Below, in pieces: positions 17,427-24,622 of a DNA stretch of 44,636 bases. Within the stretch, counting starts at the first letter, position 1, and every line of letters starts with the position of its first letter. Position numbers and translations under genes: made by a program. Location of the stretch: NCBI GenBank assembly GCA_017651245.1, contig JAGCDQ010000035.1:1-44636 (forward strand), given 5' to 3'. A model generated the notes under the pieces. That model was not told the DNA's origin. It did not search any database and worked only from the letters and a program-made list of their open reading frames with translations. Origin of the DNA: Bacteroidaceae bacterium (GTDB lineage: Bacteria > Bacteroidota > Bacteroidia > Bacteroidales > Bacteroidaceae).

Positions 17427-17454
17427 GGATTTGAAGAAAAAAATCTTCAAATCC
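17423..17454 (-). terminator. Rho-independent terminator of htrA
   Basis: A perfect 11-bp stem (17427-17437 with 17444-17454, loop of 6 A on the plus strand) followed on the minus strand by TTTGTTTTT. It lies 24 bases after the htrA stop codon. Confidence 0.85.
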
Positions 17455-17478
17455 CTCATTTTTTAACATTTCGACCAA

Positions 17479-19026
17479 TTATTCACCAAGGTACACCGCA
17501 AATGACATCGCTCTGCCGGCTGGAGTCTTACCCCAAATCCAGAGGGTCTGCTCATCGCTTCCCTGTGCCGATTTGAAGGCTGATTCCATATCAGCAACCG
17601 TCTTGATGTTCTGGTTGTTTGCCTTCAGGATGATGAAGCCTTCAGGCACACCAGCATCCTTCAGATAGCCGCTCTTCAGTTTTGTCACCTGCACACCATA
17701 AGAGAGGTTCAGCGTCTTCTGCTGGTTCTCGGTCAGTTCCTTGAACTCTGCGCCCAGCGTATCCAGCTTGACATTTCCATTGACCAGTTTGGTGTTGCCC
17801 TTCGCATTGCGGAAGGTGATGGTTGCCGTCTTTTCCTTCTTGTCACGGATGTAACCAATCTGTGCCTTGTCACCAGGACGATACTTCGTGGTGGCTTCCT
17901 GCAATTCTGACATCTTCGTGATCTTCTTTCCATCCACCGACACAATCACATCACCACTCTTGAGACCTGCATCTGCAGCGGCACCATCGTCCGTCACTTC
18001 TGCCACATAGACACCATCCACTGTGCCGAAGTCAGCAGAGAATTTTTCGTCATCACGCTTCTTGGCATCGATATAATCGTGGAGTGTCATACCGCTGATG
18101 CCAATCATCGCACGTTGAACCGTTCCATAAGTCTGCAAGTCGGTCACCACCTTCTTCATGATAGTCGTAGGAATAGCAAAACCATAACCTGTAAACGAAC
18201 CCGTCTGTGAATACAGCATCGCATTGATGCCCACCAGTTCGCCACGTGTGTTCACCAGCGCACCACCAGAGTTGCCCTGATTGATGGCTGCATCTGTCTG
18301 GATGAACGACTCAATGCCATTCTTGTGTGCACCAATGCCACGAGCCTTTGCCGACACGATGCCTGCCGTCACCGTCGAAGTCAGATTGAACGGGTTGCCC
18401 ACAGCCAACACCCACTCACCCACCTTCAACTGGTCAGAGTCGCCAATCACGATAGCAGGGAGTCCTGAAGCATCAATCTTCAACAGAGCCAAGTCCGTGT
18501 CAGCATCCGTGCCGATGACCGTAGCCTTGAACTCGCGGTTGTCATTCAGTGTGATGGTGATTTCGTCAGCATTCTCCACCACGTGGTTGTTCGTCACGAT
18601 ATAGCCATCATCTGAGATGATCACACCCGAACCGGCAGCCTCACGCTTAGGCGTTTCCACCTGACGACGCTGAGAGCCGCCGCTACCACGACCGAAGAAG
18701 TCACCAAAGAAATCCTCGAATGGGTCACGATATTCGATGGTCTGTTGACGCCCCTTCTGCACCACTTTAATATATACAACCGCATTGCAAGCCTTCTCGG
18801 CAGCCTCCGTCAAATCCACGGGCTGAGCGGCAGGCGATGCTGCAGTCGAGAGTTGCATCATGCTGCGTTCTGGTTCCTGTGCCTTCTTAGGTTCCGTGAA
18901 GGAGAAAGCAGGCAAAACCTTATCCACTGACTTTTGAGAGAGGGAATATGCAAACGCCCCAGTCAATCCAGAGAGGAAGGCAACACCTACAAGTGTGCCA
19001 TAGAATCTTTTAGTAGTCTGTTTCAT
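17479..19026 (-). CDS. HtrA/DegP-type periplasmic serine protease
   Basis: Do-family protease and chaperone for misfolded envelope proteins, 515 residues. An N-terminal hydrophobic segment (residues 9-27) acts as signal or anchor. A flexible Gly-rich loop with phenylalanines (about 103-117) matches the LA loop. The catalytic triad is intact: His148 (TNNHVV), Asp178 (DTDLALL) and Ser253 (GNSGG). A first PDZ domain covers about 285-385 (DAGLKSGDVIVSVDGKKI) and a second, more divergent PDZ-like domain follows to the end (GFIILKANNQNI). It is monocistronic, with a promoter upstream and a terminator downstream. The region upstream of its promoter carries no gene. Confidence 0.95.
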   Translation of the reverse strand: MKQTTKRFYGTLVGVAFLSGLTGAFAYSLSQKSVDKVLPAFSFTEPKKAQEPERSMMQLSTAASPAAQPVDLTEAAEKACNAVVYIKVVQKGRQQTIEYRDPFEDFFGDFFGRGSGGSQRRQVETPKREAAGSGVIISDDGYIVTNNHVVENADEITITLNDNREFKATVIGTDADTDLALLKIDASGLPAIVIGDSDQLKVGEWVLAVGNPFNLTSTVTAGIVSAKARGIGAHKNGIESFIQTDAAINQGNSGGALVNTRGELVGINAMLYSQTGSFTGYGFAIPTTIMKKVVTDLQTYGTVQRAMIGISGMTLHDYIDAKKRDDEKFSADFGTVDGVYVAEVTDDGAAADAGLKSGDVIVSVDGKKITKMSELQEATTKYRPGDKAQIGYIRDKKEKTATITFRNAKGNTKLVNGNVKLDTLGAEFKELTENQQKTLNLSYGVQVTKLKSGYLKDAGVPEGFIILKANNQNIKTVADMESAFKSAQGSDEQTLWIWGKTPAGRAMSFAVYLGE

Positions 19027-19082
19027 AGTCTGTTTATTATAAGAATAGTTATTGTTAATGCTTGATTTTTCAAATTCGAGCG

Positions 19083-19113
19083 CAAAATAACGACATTTTC
19101 ACGTGACCACAAA
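19083..19113 (-). promoter_or_regulatory. Probable promoter of htrA
   Basis: Minus strand: TTTG (19113-19110), 19 bases, TTATTTTG (19090-19083). There is one mismatch in the -7 box (second base T instead of A). The leader would be about 50 nt. Confidence 0.5.
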
Positions 19114-19413
19114 ACATTTCTCCCCTATTTTTCTTTCTCTTTGATTTAGTTTAACAAATCGCCCAAAGTGTTAACACCGCTTAAGAAAAATCCTTAATTT
19201 TTTCACAACCAATTAACACTCAAAAAGGCTTATTCCAAGATGTGTAAAAGGTCAGTTTCTGCCCGACCTCTTTACATCTGGCATTAACAGTATATTGCCG
19301 ATAAATGAATATCAGTACTAGCACCGCTATCACCAAGAAATATATGGCATCTCTATTTACATATCCCATACAGACTATACGCCCCAACAACTAATAAAAT
19401 ATTCCGAAGATAC
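19114..19413. other. Gene-free spacer between htrA and the rhodanese gene
   Basis: No convincing coding sequence was seen. An imperfect hairpin of about 12 bp lies at 19239-19278 (GATGTGTAAAAGGTC against GACCTCTTTACATC) without a T tract. The rest is AT-rich with several stop codons in every frame. It may be decayed sequence. Confidence 0.5.
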
Positions 19414-19797
19414 TCATTTAGTTATGACTGGTTTCCCTGCCTCTTTCCAAGCAACAATACCACCTTTCAGATTTACACATTTATACCCAACATCAGCCAG
19501 TTTGCCAGCAGCATTGGCAGAACGACGACCTGTTCTGCAATAGATGGCAATAGTTTTTTCAGCTGGAAGTGTCGCTTTCGCTTTCTCCACGAAATCGTCC
19601 TGGCCTTGGTCAATAAGAATGGCTCCCTGAATATGACCTTCTGCGAACTCGTCGGTAGTTCTCACATCTAAGATAACGACTGTGGAATCTGCAATAAGCT
19701 CTACAAATCCCTGAACATCTGTATTCTCGTAAGTTTGTTGGCCACAAGCTGATGTCAGTCCTAAGGCAGCCAATATGCATGTTAGTATTCTCATCAT
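19414..19797 (-). CDS. Rhodanese-domain lipoprotein
   Basis: A 127-residue, single-domain rhodanese with a lipoprotein signal peptide (MMRILTCILAALGLTSAC, lipidated Cys at residue 18), so it works in the periplasm or on a membrane surface. The sulfur-carrying active-site loop CRTGRRS is complete and follows the strand IAIYC; the family motif VILDVRTTDEFAEGHI lies upstream. It could handle persulfide sulfur or act as a redox helper; the substrate is unknown. Either of the first two ATGs could be used. It has its own promoter at a distance of about 130 bases, and the upstream neighbour is decayed DNA. Confidence 0.9.
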   Translation of the reverse strand: MMRILTCILAALGLTSACGQQTYENTDVQGFVELIADSTVVILDVRTTDEFAEGHIQGAILIDQGQDDFVEKAKATLPAEKTIAIYCRTGRRSANAAGKLADVGYKCVNLKGGIVAWKEAGKPVITK

Positions 19798-19925
19798 AAT
19801 TCTATGTTGGAGTTCCGTTATTCCGTTCTTGGTCTTCGCTCAGTTTGTTCCCTTCGATAGCCAGCGAGGAGTGAATGGTTTTGATTTAGGTTATTCGCCA
19901 TTTTATCTTCACTTTTATGTAGTTG

Positions 19926-19956
19926 CAAAGTTAGCATTTATTATTGACTCCACAAA
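19926..19956 (-). promoter_or_regulatory. Bacteroidetes promoter for the rhodanese gene
   Basis: Minus strand: TTTG (19956-19953), 19 bases, TAACTTTG (19933-19926), an exact match. It leaves a leader of about 120 nt with no obvious structure. Confidence 0.75.
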
Positions 19957-19980
19957 ATTTCAGCTCATTTTTTTCAGTTT

Positions 19981-20123
19981 GGGTGTCAGGTGTCATCGGT
20001 GTCATTTTCAATTTCAATTTCTGAAAACTGATTTTGACTCACTATAAAATAATATAATATATTATTATAGTGGCGACTTGACACCATCAAAAATCGATTT
20101 TGACACCTTGACACCTGACACCC
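19981..20123. repeat. 143-bp inverted repeat with iterated TGACACC units
   Basis: The outer arms 19981-19995 and 20109-20123 are perfectly complementary (15 bp). Inside, both sides contain more copies of GGTGTCA/TGACACC at 8-10 base steps: left side near 19982, 19989 and 19999; right side near 20079, 20101, 20109 and 20117. The centre (about 20039-20073) is a separate AT-only hairpin flanked by CACTAT/ATAGTG. A further TGACACC follows at 20125-20131. The whole could extrude as a cruciform or be a small mobile-element remnant or iteron-like site. Confidence 0.7.
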
Positions 20124-20177
20124 ATGACACCCTGCAAAAGTGACCGTGCTTTTTTGCGTGCTTATTTTGCCCTTTAA

Positions 20178-20209
20178 TTTGTTAACCCTTTCAAAATGCC
20201 GTAACTTTG
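20178..20209 (+). promoter_or_regulatory. Bacteroidetes promoter of the decayed HU-like gene
   Basis: TTTG (20178-20181), 20 bases, TAACTTTG (20202-20209), an exact consensus match. It now drives only a gene stub, after a leader of about 200 nt that contains ATTTTCCCTATAGGGG and a heptamer array. Confidence 0.75.
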
Positions 20210-20282
20210 CATCGTATTCCTAAGGAGAAAATTTGCAGCCCCTAAGGGTAACAAAATTTTCCCTATAGGGGAACAAAAAATT

Positions 20283-20310
20283 GGTGAAAGGTAAGAGGTG
20301 AAAGGTGAAA
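20283..20310. repeat. Heptamer array (GGTGAAA)
   Basis: Exactly four 7-base units: GGTGAAA, GGTAAGA, GGTGAAA, GGTGAAA, within the leader of the HU-like gene stub. Confidence 0.8.
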
Positions 20311-20423
20311 GAGCCTACGGCTGTTCTGCGCGCGTCAGCCCCCACTCAGAGCCCTAAACTCCAGCTCTAATCAAAACAACTAACCAACTAATTATTAACA
20401 ATCTAAAAACTATCTAACTAACT

Positions 20424-20480
20424 ATGGCAATTAAGGTAAATGCAAGAGAAACCGAACTCAAAATCGGTAAGAACCCAAGG
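20424..20480 (+). pseudogene. 5' stub of an HU-family DNA-binding protein gene (tentative)
   Basis: An intact promoter and start codon give MAIKVNARETELKIGKNP, which from memory resembles the N-terminus of the longer HU-type DNA-binding proteins found in Prevotella and Bacteroides mobile regions. After about 18 residues the similarity ends, and the sequence runs into the reverse-strand remnant of another gene. The frame stays open to 21011 only because it is antisense to that remnant. The identification rests on a short stretch and is tentative; that it is truncated is clearer than what it was. Confidence 0.4.
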
Positions 20481-20501
20481 GAGATGGAACTTTTTAATGG
20501 T

Positions 20502-20852
20502 CTAAAGTCTAAGGTAAAAAGACAAAGGAAAGGAGAGGCTTTCGGTGCCACGGACATAGGTCAGTTCGATAGTACCATTACCAGTCTTGACGGGGCGAGC
20601 GATGTCGTATGTTCCTGTGCGAAAGAGCAGATAGCCCGGACATCCAGCATTGAGTGTCGCCTGCACGTCAGCGGCAAGTGTCTCGGTGTTGGCATCGCGG
20701 TAAGCCTGCAAACTGGGGACGATTTTCTGATAGCCCAGAGTTTTCAGGTAGTTGATGTTCTGAGTCACCGATGTGACATCGTATTCATAGTCCACAGAAT
20801 AGAGCATCGGGCAGAAGAACTTTTCAGCATGAGATTTGACAATATCCACTTA
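20502..20852 (-). pseudogene. 3' remnant of an enzyme gene, possibly a TIM-barrel glycosidase
   Basis: About 115 codons with good coding character and no start region. The segments FFCPMLYSVDYEYDV, YQKIVPSLQAY, ADVQATLNAG and GYLLFRTGTYDIA look like the last strands and helices of a TIM barrel, as in some putative glycoside hydrolases, followed by a short C-terminal beta tail. A stop codon (TAA) sits immediately upstream, in frame, and the only start is a GTG with no 5' domain, so it is probably a leftover C-terminus. A run of seven G/C (20861-20867) lies just upstream. The left end abuts the HU-like stub. Confidence 0.5.
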
Positions 20853-21040
20853 TTCTTGTCGGGGGGGTCTCATGATGACTTTCAGTTCACGATTGCAAAG
20901 ATATATCAAGTTGACAACACCACCAAATTTGTGACAAACTTTTTTCCGAACGAGGCGTCTTGTTGGACTTTTTGTGAAAAACAAGGGAAAGAAGTGGGGT
21001 TTTCTTATTAAATATTGTGTGTATTTCGTGAAAAAATCGT

Positions 21041-21048
21041 ACCTTTGT
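21041..21048 (+). promoter_or_regulatory. -7 box of the his operon promoter
   Basis: TACCTTTG, 29 bases before the hisH ATG. The nearest TTG upstream is at 22 bases, slightly long, so the -33 box is weak. No histidine-rich leader peptide or attenuator was seen between box and start. Confidence 0.6.
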
Positions 21049-21077
21049 CGCCGTTTTATGTGGTTTAGTGAAGCAAA

Positions 21078-21680
21078 ATGAACGTAGCAATCGTAAAATA
21101 TAATGCGGGCAACATTGGTTCCGTGGAAAATGCTGTGAGGCGTTTGGGACTGGAACCGATGGTGACCGACAACCCCGAACTGATTCAATCGGCTGACCGT
21201 GTCATCTTCCCCGGACAGGGCGAGGCGCACAGCACGATGGCTTATCTGAAGGCACATCGACTGGATGAGGTGATCGTGAACCTGAAGCAGCCTGTGCTGG
21301 GCATCTGCATCGGCATGCAGTTGTTGTGCCGACACAGTGAGGAACAAGACACGGACTGTCTGGGCGTGTTTGACGTGGATGTGAAGCGGTTCATTCCCCA
21401 GGCGCACGAAGACAAGGTGCCACAGATGGGATGGAACACGGTGGAGGATGTGAAGAGTCCCCTGTTTGCAGGGTTTGAGAAGCCAGAATTCGTGTATTTC
21501 ATCCACAGTTTCTATGTGCCGACCTGTGACTGGACAATTGCCACGACGAATTACATTCAGCCCTACTCTTCTGCGCTGCACAAGGATAACTTCTATGCGA
21601 CGCAGTTCCACCCGGAAAAGAGCGGAAAGGTGGGCGAAAGGATTTTGGAAAACTTTATTCAATTGAAAGTTGAAAGTTGA
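21078..21680 (+). CDS. hisH: Imidazole glycerol phosphate synthase subunit HisH (glutaminase)
   Basis: The glutamine amidotransferase subunit. It supplies ammonia to HisF for making IGP and AICAR from PRFAR, the fifth step of histidine synthesis. The protein has 200 residues. The class I amidotransferase triad is visible: Cys77 in GICIGMQLL, and His178 and Glu180 in TQFHPEKSG. The oxyanion region FPGQGEAHSTM is also present. The last residues (LKVES) and the stop codon are encoded by a 7-base-period repeat, which probably extended the original C-terminus by a few residues. hisA follows after 28 bases. Confidence 0.97.
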   Translation: MNVAIVKYNAGNIGSVENAVRRLGLEPMVTDNPELIQSADRVIFPGQGEAHSTMAYLKAHRLDEVIVNLKQPVLGICIGMQLLCRHSEEQDTDCLGVFDVDVKRFIPQAHEDKVPQMGWNTVEDVKSPLFAGFEKPEFVYFIHSFYVPTCDWTIATTNYIQPYSSALHKDNFYATQFHPEKSGKVGERILENFIQLKVES

Positions 21681-21697
21681 AAATTGGGAAATTGAAA
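21663..21697. repeat. Heptamer array (TTGAAAG) across the hisH stop codon
   Basis: Five units in strict 7-base register: TTGAAAG, TTGAAAG, TTGAAAA, TTGGGAA, ATTGAAA. The first units are translated as the C-terminus of HisH and supply its stop codon. Confidence 0.8.
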
Positions 21698-21708
21698 GTT
21701 AGGATACA

Positions 21709-22431
21709 ATGATCGAGATAATTCCTGCGATAGACATTATTGACGGTAAATGTGTGCGTCTGACACAAGGCGACTACGACACGAAGAAGGTCTATAACGA
21801 AGACCCCGTGGAGGTTGCCAAGATGTTTGAGGCGCATGGTGTCCGTCGTTTGCACACAGTCGATTTGGATGGTGCACGTTCGCAACACATCGTCAACTAC
21901 AAGACCATCGAGCGCATTGCCGACCACACTTCTTTGGTGATTGACTTCGGAGGCGGCATCAAGTCGGACGAGGACATTGACATCGCTTTTGCCAGCGGTG
22001 CCACGATGGTGACCATCGGTAGTGTGGCGGTGAAGAAGCCAGAACTGTTTGAAACCTGGCTCGAAAAGTACAACGACAACAAGATCATCCTAGGTGCCGA
22101 CGTGAAGAACGGACGCATCAGCATCAATGGCTGGAAGGAAGAGGGAGAGGATGAACTGCTGCCATTCCTGCATCGCTATGTGGCGAAGGGTGTGGACAAT
22201 GTGCTTTGCACGGACATCAGCAAGGACGGCATGCTGGAGGGTCCTGCCATCCAGTTGTATGAGGACATCATGAAGGAATTCCCCAACCTCTATCTGATTG
22301 CCAGTGGAGGAGTGAGCTGTGTGGAGGACATTGACCGCCTGAACTCGGCAGGCATTCCTGCCGTAGTGTTTGGCAAGGCGATTTATGAGGGGAAGATCAA
22401 AATGGAGGAATTGGAGAAATACGTGGGATAG
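21709..22431 (+). CDS. hisA: ProFAR isomerase (phosphoribosylformimino-5-aminoimidazole carboxamide ribotide isomerase)
   Basis: A (beta/alpha)8-barrel enzyme, 240 residues, catalysing the Amadori rearrangement of ProFAR to PRFAR, the substrate of HisH/HisF. Landmarks: the N-terminal catalytic Asp in PAIDIIDGKCVRL; DFGGGIKSDEDI; a phosphate-binding segment near VTIGSVAVKKPE; the second catalytic Asp region CTDISKDGMLEGP; and the C-terminal phosphate site ASGGVSCVEDI. Complete and normal in length. It sits between hisH and hisF, as in many bacterial his operons. Confidence 0.97.
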   Translation: MIEIIPAIDIIDGKCVRLTQGDYDTKKVYNEDPVEVAKMFEAHGVRRLHTVDLDGARSQHIVNYKTIERIADHTSLVIDFGGGIKSDEDIDIAFASGATMVTIGSVAVKKPELFETWLEKYNDNKIILGADVKNGRISINGWKEEGEDELLPFLHRYVAKGVDNVLCTDISKDGMLEGPAIQLYEDIMKEFPNLYLIASGGVSCVEDIDRLNSAGIPAVVFGKAIYEGKIKMEELEKYVG

Positions 22432-22455
22432 TTGAGTGTATAGAGTTTAGAGAAG

Positions 22456-23247
22456 ATGTTAGCAAAAAGAATCATACCTTGCCTGGATATCAAGGACGGA
22501 CAAACGGTGAAGGGCACGAACTTCGTGAACCTTCGTCAGGCTGGCGACCCGATTGAACTGGGCAAACTATACAGCGAGCAAGGTGCCGACGAGTTGGTGT
22601 ATCTGGACATCACAGCTTCGCACGAGGGACGCAAGACGTTCACGGAACTGGTGAAGCGCATCGCGCAGGAAATCAATATTCCTTTCACTGTGGGTGGCGG
22701 CATCAATGAATTGTCGGATGTGGATCGTCTGCTGAATGCCGGTGCCGACAAGGTGAGCATCAATTCAGCAGCTTTGAGACGGCCAGAACTGATTGACGAA
22801 ATTGCGAAGAACTTCGGCAGCCAGGTGTGTGTGGTGGCAATCGATGCGAAATGTGAGGATGATACAGTACACGAGAATGGTGACCCGCTGATTGATGGCG
22901 ACTGGGTGTGTTACGTGAATGGAGGCCGTGTGCCAACCCAATACAAACTTTTCGACTGGGCAAAAGAGGCGAACGAGAGAGGTGCTGGTGAAATCCTGTT
23001 CACGTCGATGAATCATGATGGTGTGAAACGAGGCTTTGCCGATGTGGCACTCCGGAAACTGGCTGACTCCCTGACCATTCCTGTGATTGCCTCAGGTGGT
23101 GCTGGAAGTAAAGAACATTTTCGCGACACGTTCCTGAATGGACACAGCGATGCAGCGCTGGCTGCCAGCGTGTTCCACTTTGGAGAAATACCCATTCCTG
23201 AGCTGAAGCAGTATCTGACCAGCGAGGGTGTGAACGTGAGACTTTAA
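22456..23247 (+). CDS. hisF: Imidazole glycerol phosphate synthase subunit HisF (cyclase)
   Basis: The barrel subunit that joins HisH-derived ammonia to PRFAR and cleaves it to IGP plus AICAR. The protein is 263 residues, slightly longer than the usual 250-256 because of a longer loop after the second catalytic Asp (around [15 protein letters not shown]). The catalytic Asp residues are present in [14 protein letters not shown] and [11 protein letters not shown], and the phosphate-binding segments are [10 protein letters not shown] and [11 protein letters not shown]. The 24-base spacer before it is a degenerate 7-base-period sequence. Confidence 0.97.
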   Translation: MLAKRIIPCLDIKDGQTVKGTNFVNLRQAGDPIELGKLYSEQGADELVYLDITASHEGRKTFTELVKRIAQEINIPFTVGGGINELSDVDRLLNAGADKVSINSAALRRPELIDEIAKNFGSQVCVVAIDAKCEDDTVHENGDPLIDGDWVCYVNGGRVPTQYKLFDWAKEANERGAGEILFTSMNHDGVKRGFADVALRKLADSLTIPVIASGGAGSKEHFRDTFLNGHSDAALAASVFHFGEIPIPELKQYLTSEGVNVRL

Positions 23248-23276
23248 TAGATCTGATAATTATTAAAAGTGACATA

Positions 23277-23888
23277 ATGGAAATTGATTTCAAGAAAATG
23301 GATGGTCTTGTGCCTGCCATCGTGCAAGATGCCAAGACGCTGAAGGTGCTGATGCTCGGCTTCATGAACGAGGAAGCATACAAGAAGACTGTGGAAACCG
23401 GCAAGGTGACTTTCTATAGCCGCACCCGCCAGACTCTTTGGACAAAGGGTGAGACAAGCGGCAACTTCCTGAACGTGGTGGAGATTCTGAACGACTGCGA
23501 CAAGGACACGCTGCTCATCAAGGCTAACCCTGTAGGACCTGTGTGTCACACGGGCGCTGACACTTGCTGGGATGAGAAGAACGACAACCCTATCATGTTC
23601 TTGGTGGAACTGCAGCGTTTCATCGAGAAGCGTCATGAGGAAATGCCTGAGGGCAGTTACACCACTTCCCTCTTCAAGGATGGCTGTCACCGCATGGCAC
23701 AGAAGGTGGGTGAAGAAGCATTGGAGGCTGTCATCGAGGCTGTTGCCAACAACAACGAGCGACTCGTGTATGAAGCATCTGACATGCTCTATCACCTCAT
23801 CGTATTGCTCACCTCAAAGGGATTGACCATCGAAGACCTGGCTGCAGAGCTGGCTGAACGTCACGACCCTAACTGGCATAAACATTAA
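23277..23888 (+). CDS. hisI: Bifunctional PR-AMP cyclohydrolase / PR-ATP pyrophosphohydrolase
   Basis: HisIE fusion, 203 residues, performing steps two and three of histidine synthesis. The N-terminal HisI domain (about 1-105) has MLGFMNEEAYKKT, TFYSRTRQTLWTKGETSGN and the zinc-ligand region GPVCHTGADTCW. The C-terminal HisE domain (about 110-203) has GSYTTSLFKDG, KVGEEALEAVIEA and ASDMLYHLIVLL, a MazG-like pyrophosphohydrolase. The first enzymes (HisG, HisD, HisC, HisB) are not in the window. The next gene begins 5 bases after the stop. Confidence 0.97.
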   Translation: MEIDFKKMDGLVPAIVQDAKTLKVLMLGFMNEEAYKKTVETGKVTFYSRTRQTLWTKGETSGNFLNVVEILNDCDKDTLLIKANPVGPVCHTGADTCWDEKNDNPIMFLVELQRFIEKRHEEMPEGSYTTSLFKDGCHRMAQKVGEEALEAVIEAVANNNERLVYEASDMLYHLIVLLTSKGLTIEDLAAELAERHDPNWHKH

Positions 23889-23892
23889 AACA

Positions 23893-24597
23893 ATGAACCT
23901 GATTGATTACAGAGGCGTCAACGTCTATCAAGAGTCGCAGTTGGTCTTGCAAGATGTGAACGTGCAGATTGGCGAAGGACAATTCGTCTATCTGACGGGC
24001 AAGGTGGGTACCGGCAAAAGCTCTTTCCTCAAAACCCTCTACGGCGAGATACCCGTGAAGGAAGGCGAGGCAAAAGTGATGGGCTTCGACATGAACGGAT
24101 TGAAGCGCCGACATTTGCCCGACCTGCGCAAGAAACTGGGTGTCATCTTCCAGGATTTCCAACTGCTGACTGACCGAACGGTGGATGCCAACCTGCGTTT
24201 CGTGTTGAAGGCAACGGGATGGAAGAACAAGGTGGAAATCAACCAACGCATCAGCGACGTGCTGGAGTTGGTGGGAATGTCGACCAAGGGCTACAAGATG
24301 CCCTCGGAACTGTCAGGTGGCGAGCAACAGCGCATCGTCATTGCGCGTGCCATCCTGAACAGTCCCAAACTCATCCTGGCTGACGAGCCTACTGGCAATC
24401 TTGATGCTGAAACCGGTCGTCAGATTGTGGAACTCCTGCGCCAAATCTGTCGGGCAGGAAGCACGGTCGTGATGATCACGCACAACCTCAGCCTGATCGA
24501 AGAGTTCCCTGGACGGCAACTGCTCTGTGAGAATCATCAGTTGACTGACGTGACGCTACAGGAAGTGGAGGAAGACACAATAAATGAAATAGATTAA
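23893..24597 (+). CDS. FtsE-like ABC transporter ATPase
   Basis: A 234-residue ATP-binding subunit of the FtsE/LolD/MacB type. Walker A is [11 protein letters not shown], the Q-loop segment is [10 protein letters not shown], the signature is LSGGEQQRI, Walker B is [12 protein letters not shown], and the H-loop is VVMITHNL. The sequence is closest in style to FtsE, which works with FtsX in cell division and peptidoglycan-hydrolase control. No membrane partner gene is adjacent, so the permease must be encoded elsewhere. It is embedded between histidine and lysine/DAP biosynthesis genes with gaps of 4 and 25 bases. LolD-like function is an alternative. Confidence 0.88.
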   Translation: MNLIDYRGVNVYQESQLVLQDVNVQIGEGQFVYLTGKVGTGKSSFLKTLYGEIPVKEGEAKVMGFDMNGLKRRHLPDLRKKLGVIFQDFQLLTDRTVDANLRFVLKATGWKNKVEINQRISDVLELVGMSTKGYKMPSELSGGEQQRIVIARAILNSPKLILADEPTGNLDAETGRQIVELLRQICRAGSTVVMITHNLSLIEEFPGRQLLCENHQLTDVTLQEVEEDTINEID

Positions 24598-24622
24598 AAA
24601 ATAATACACATATAATATATTT

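Noticed and set aside
19239-19278. Terminator downstream of the rhodanese gene
   Set aside because: The hairpin is imperfect, has no T tract and lies about 135 bases beyond the stop codon.
20862-20868. Phase-variable gene switched by the seven-G tract
   Set aside because: Shifting the frame by one or two bases does not join the remnant to an upstream coding sequence, so slippage would not restore a gene.
20850-21662. 270-codon open frame on the minus strand over hisH
   Set aside because: Antisense to a clear hisH with an intact triad; its composition is that of a shadow frame.
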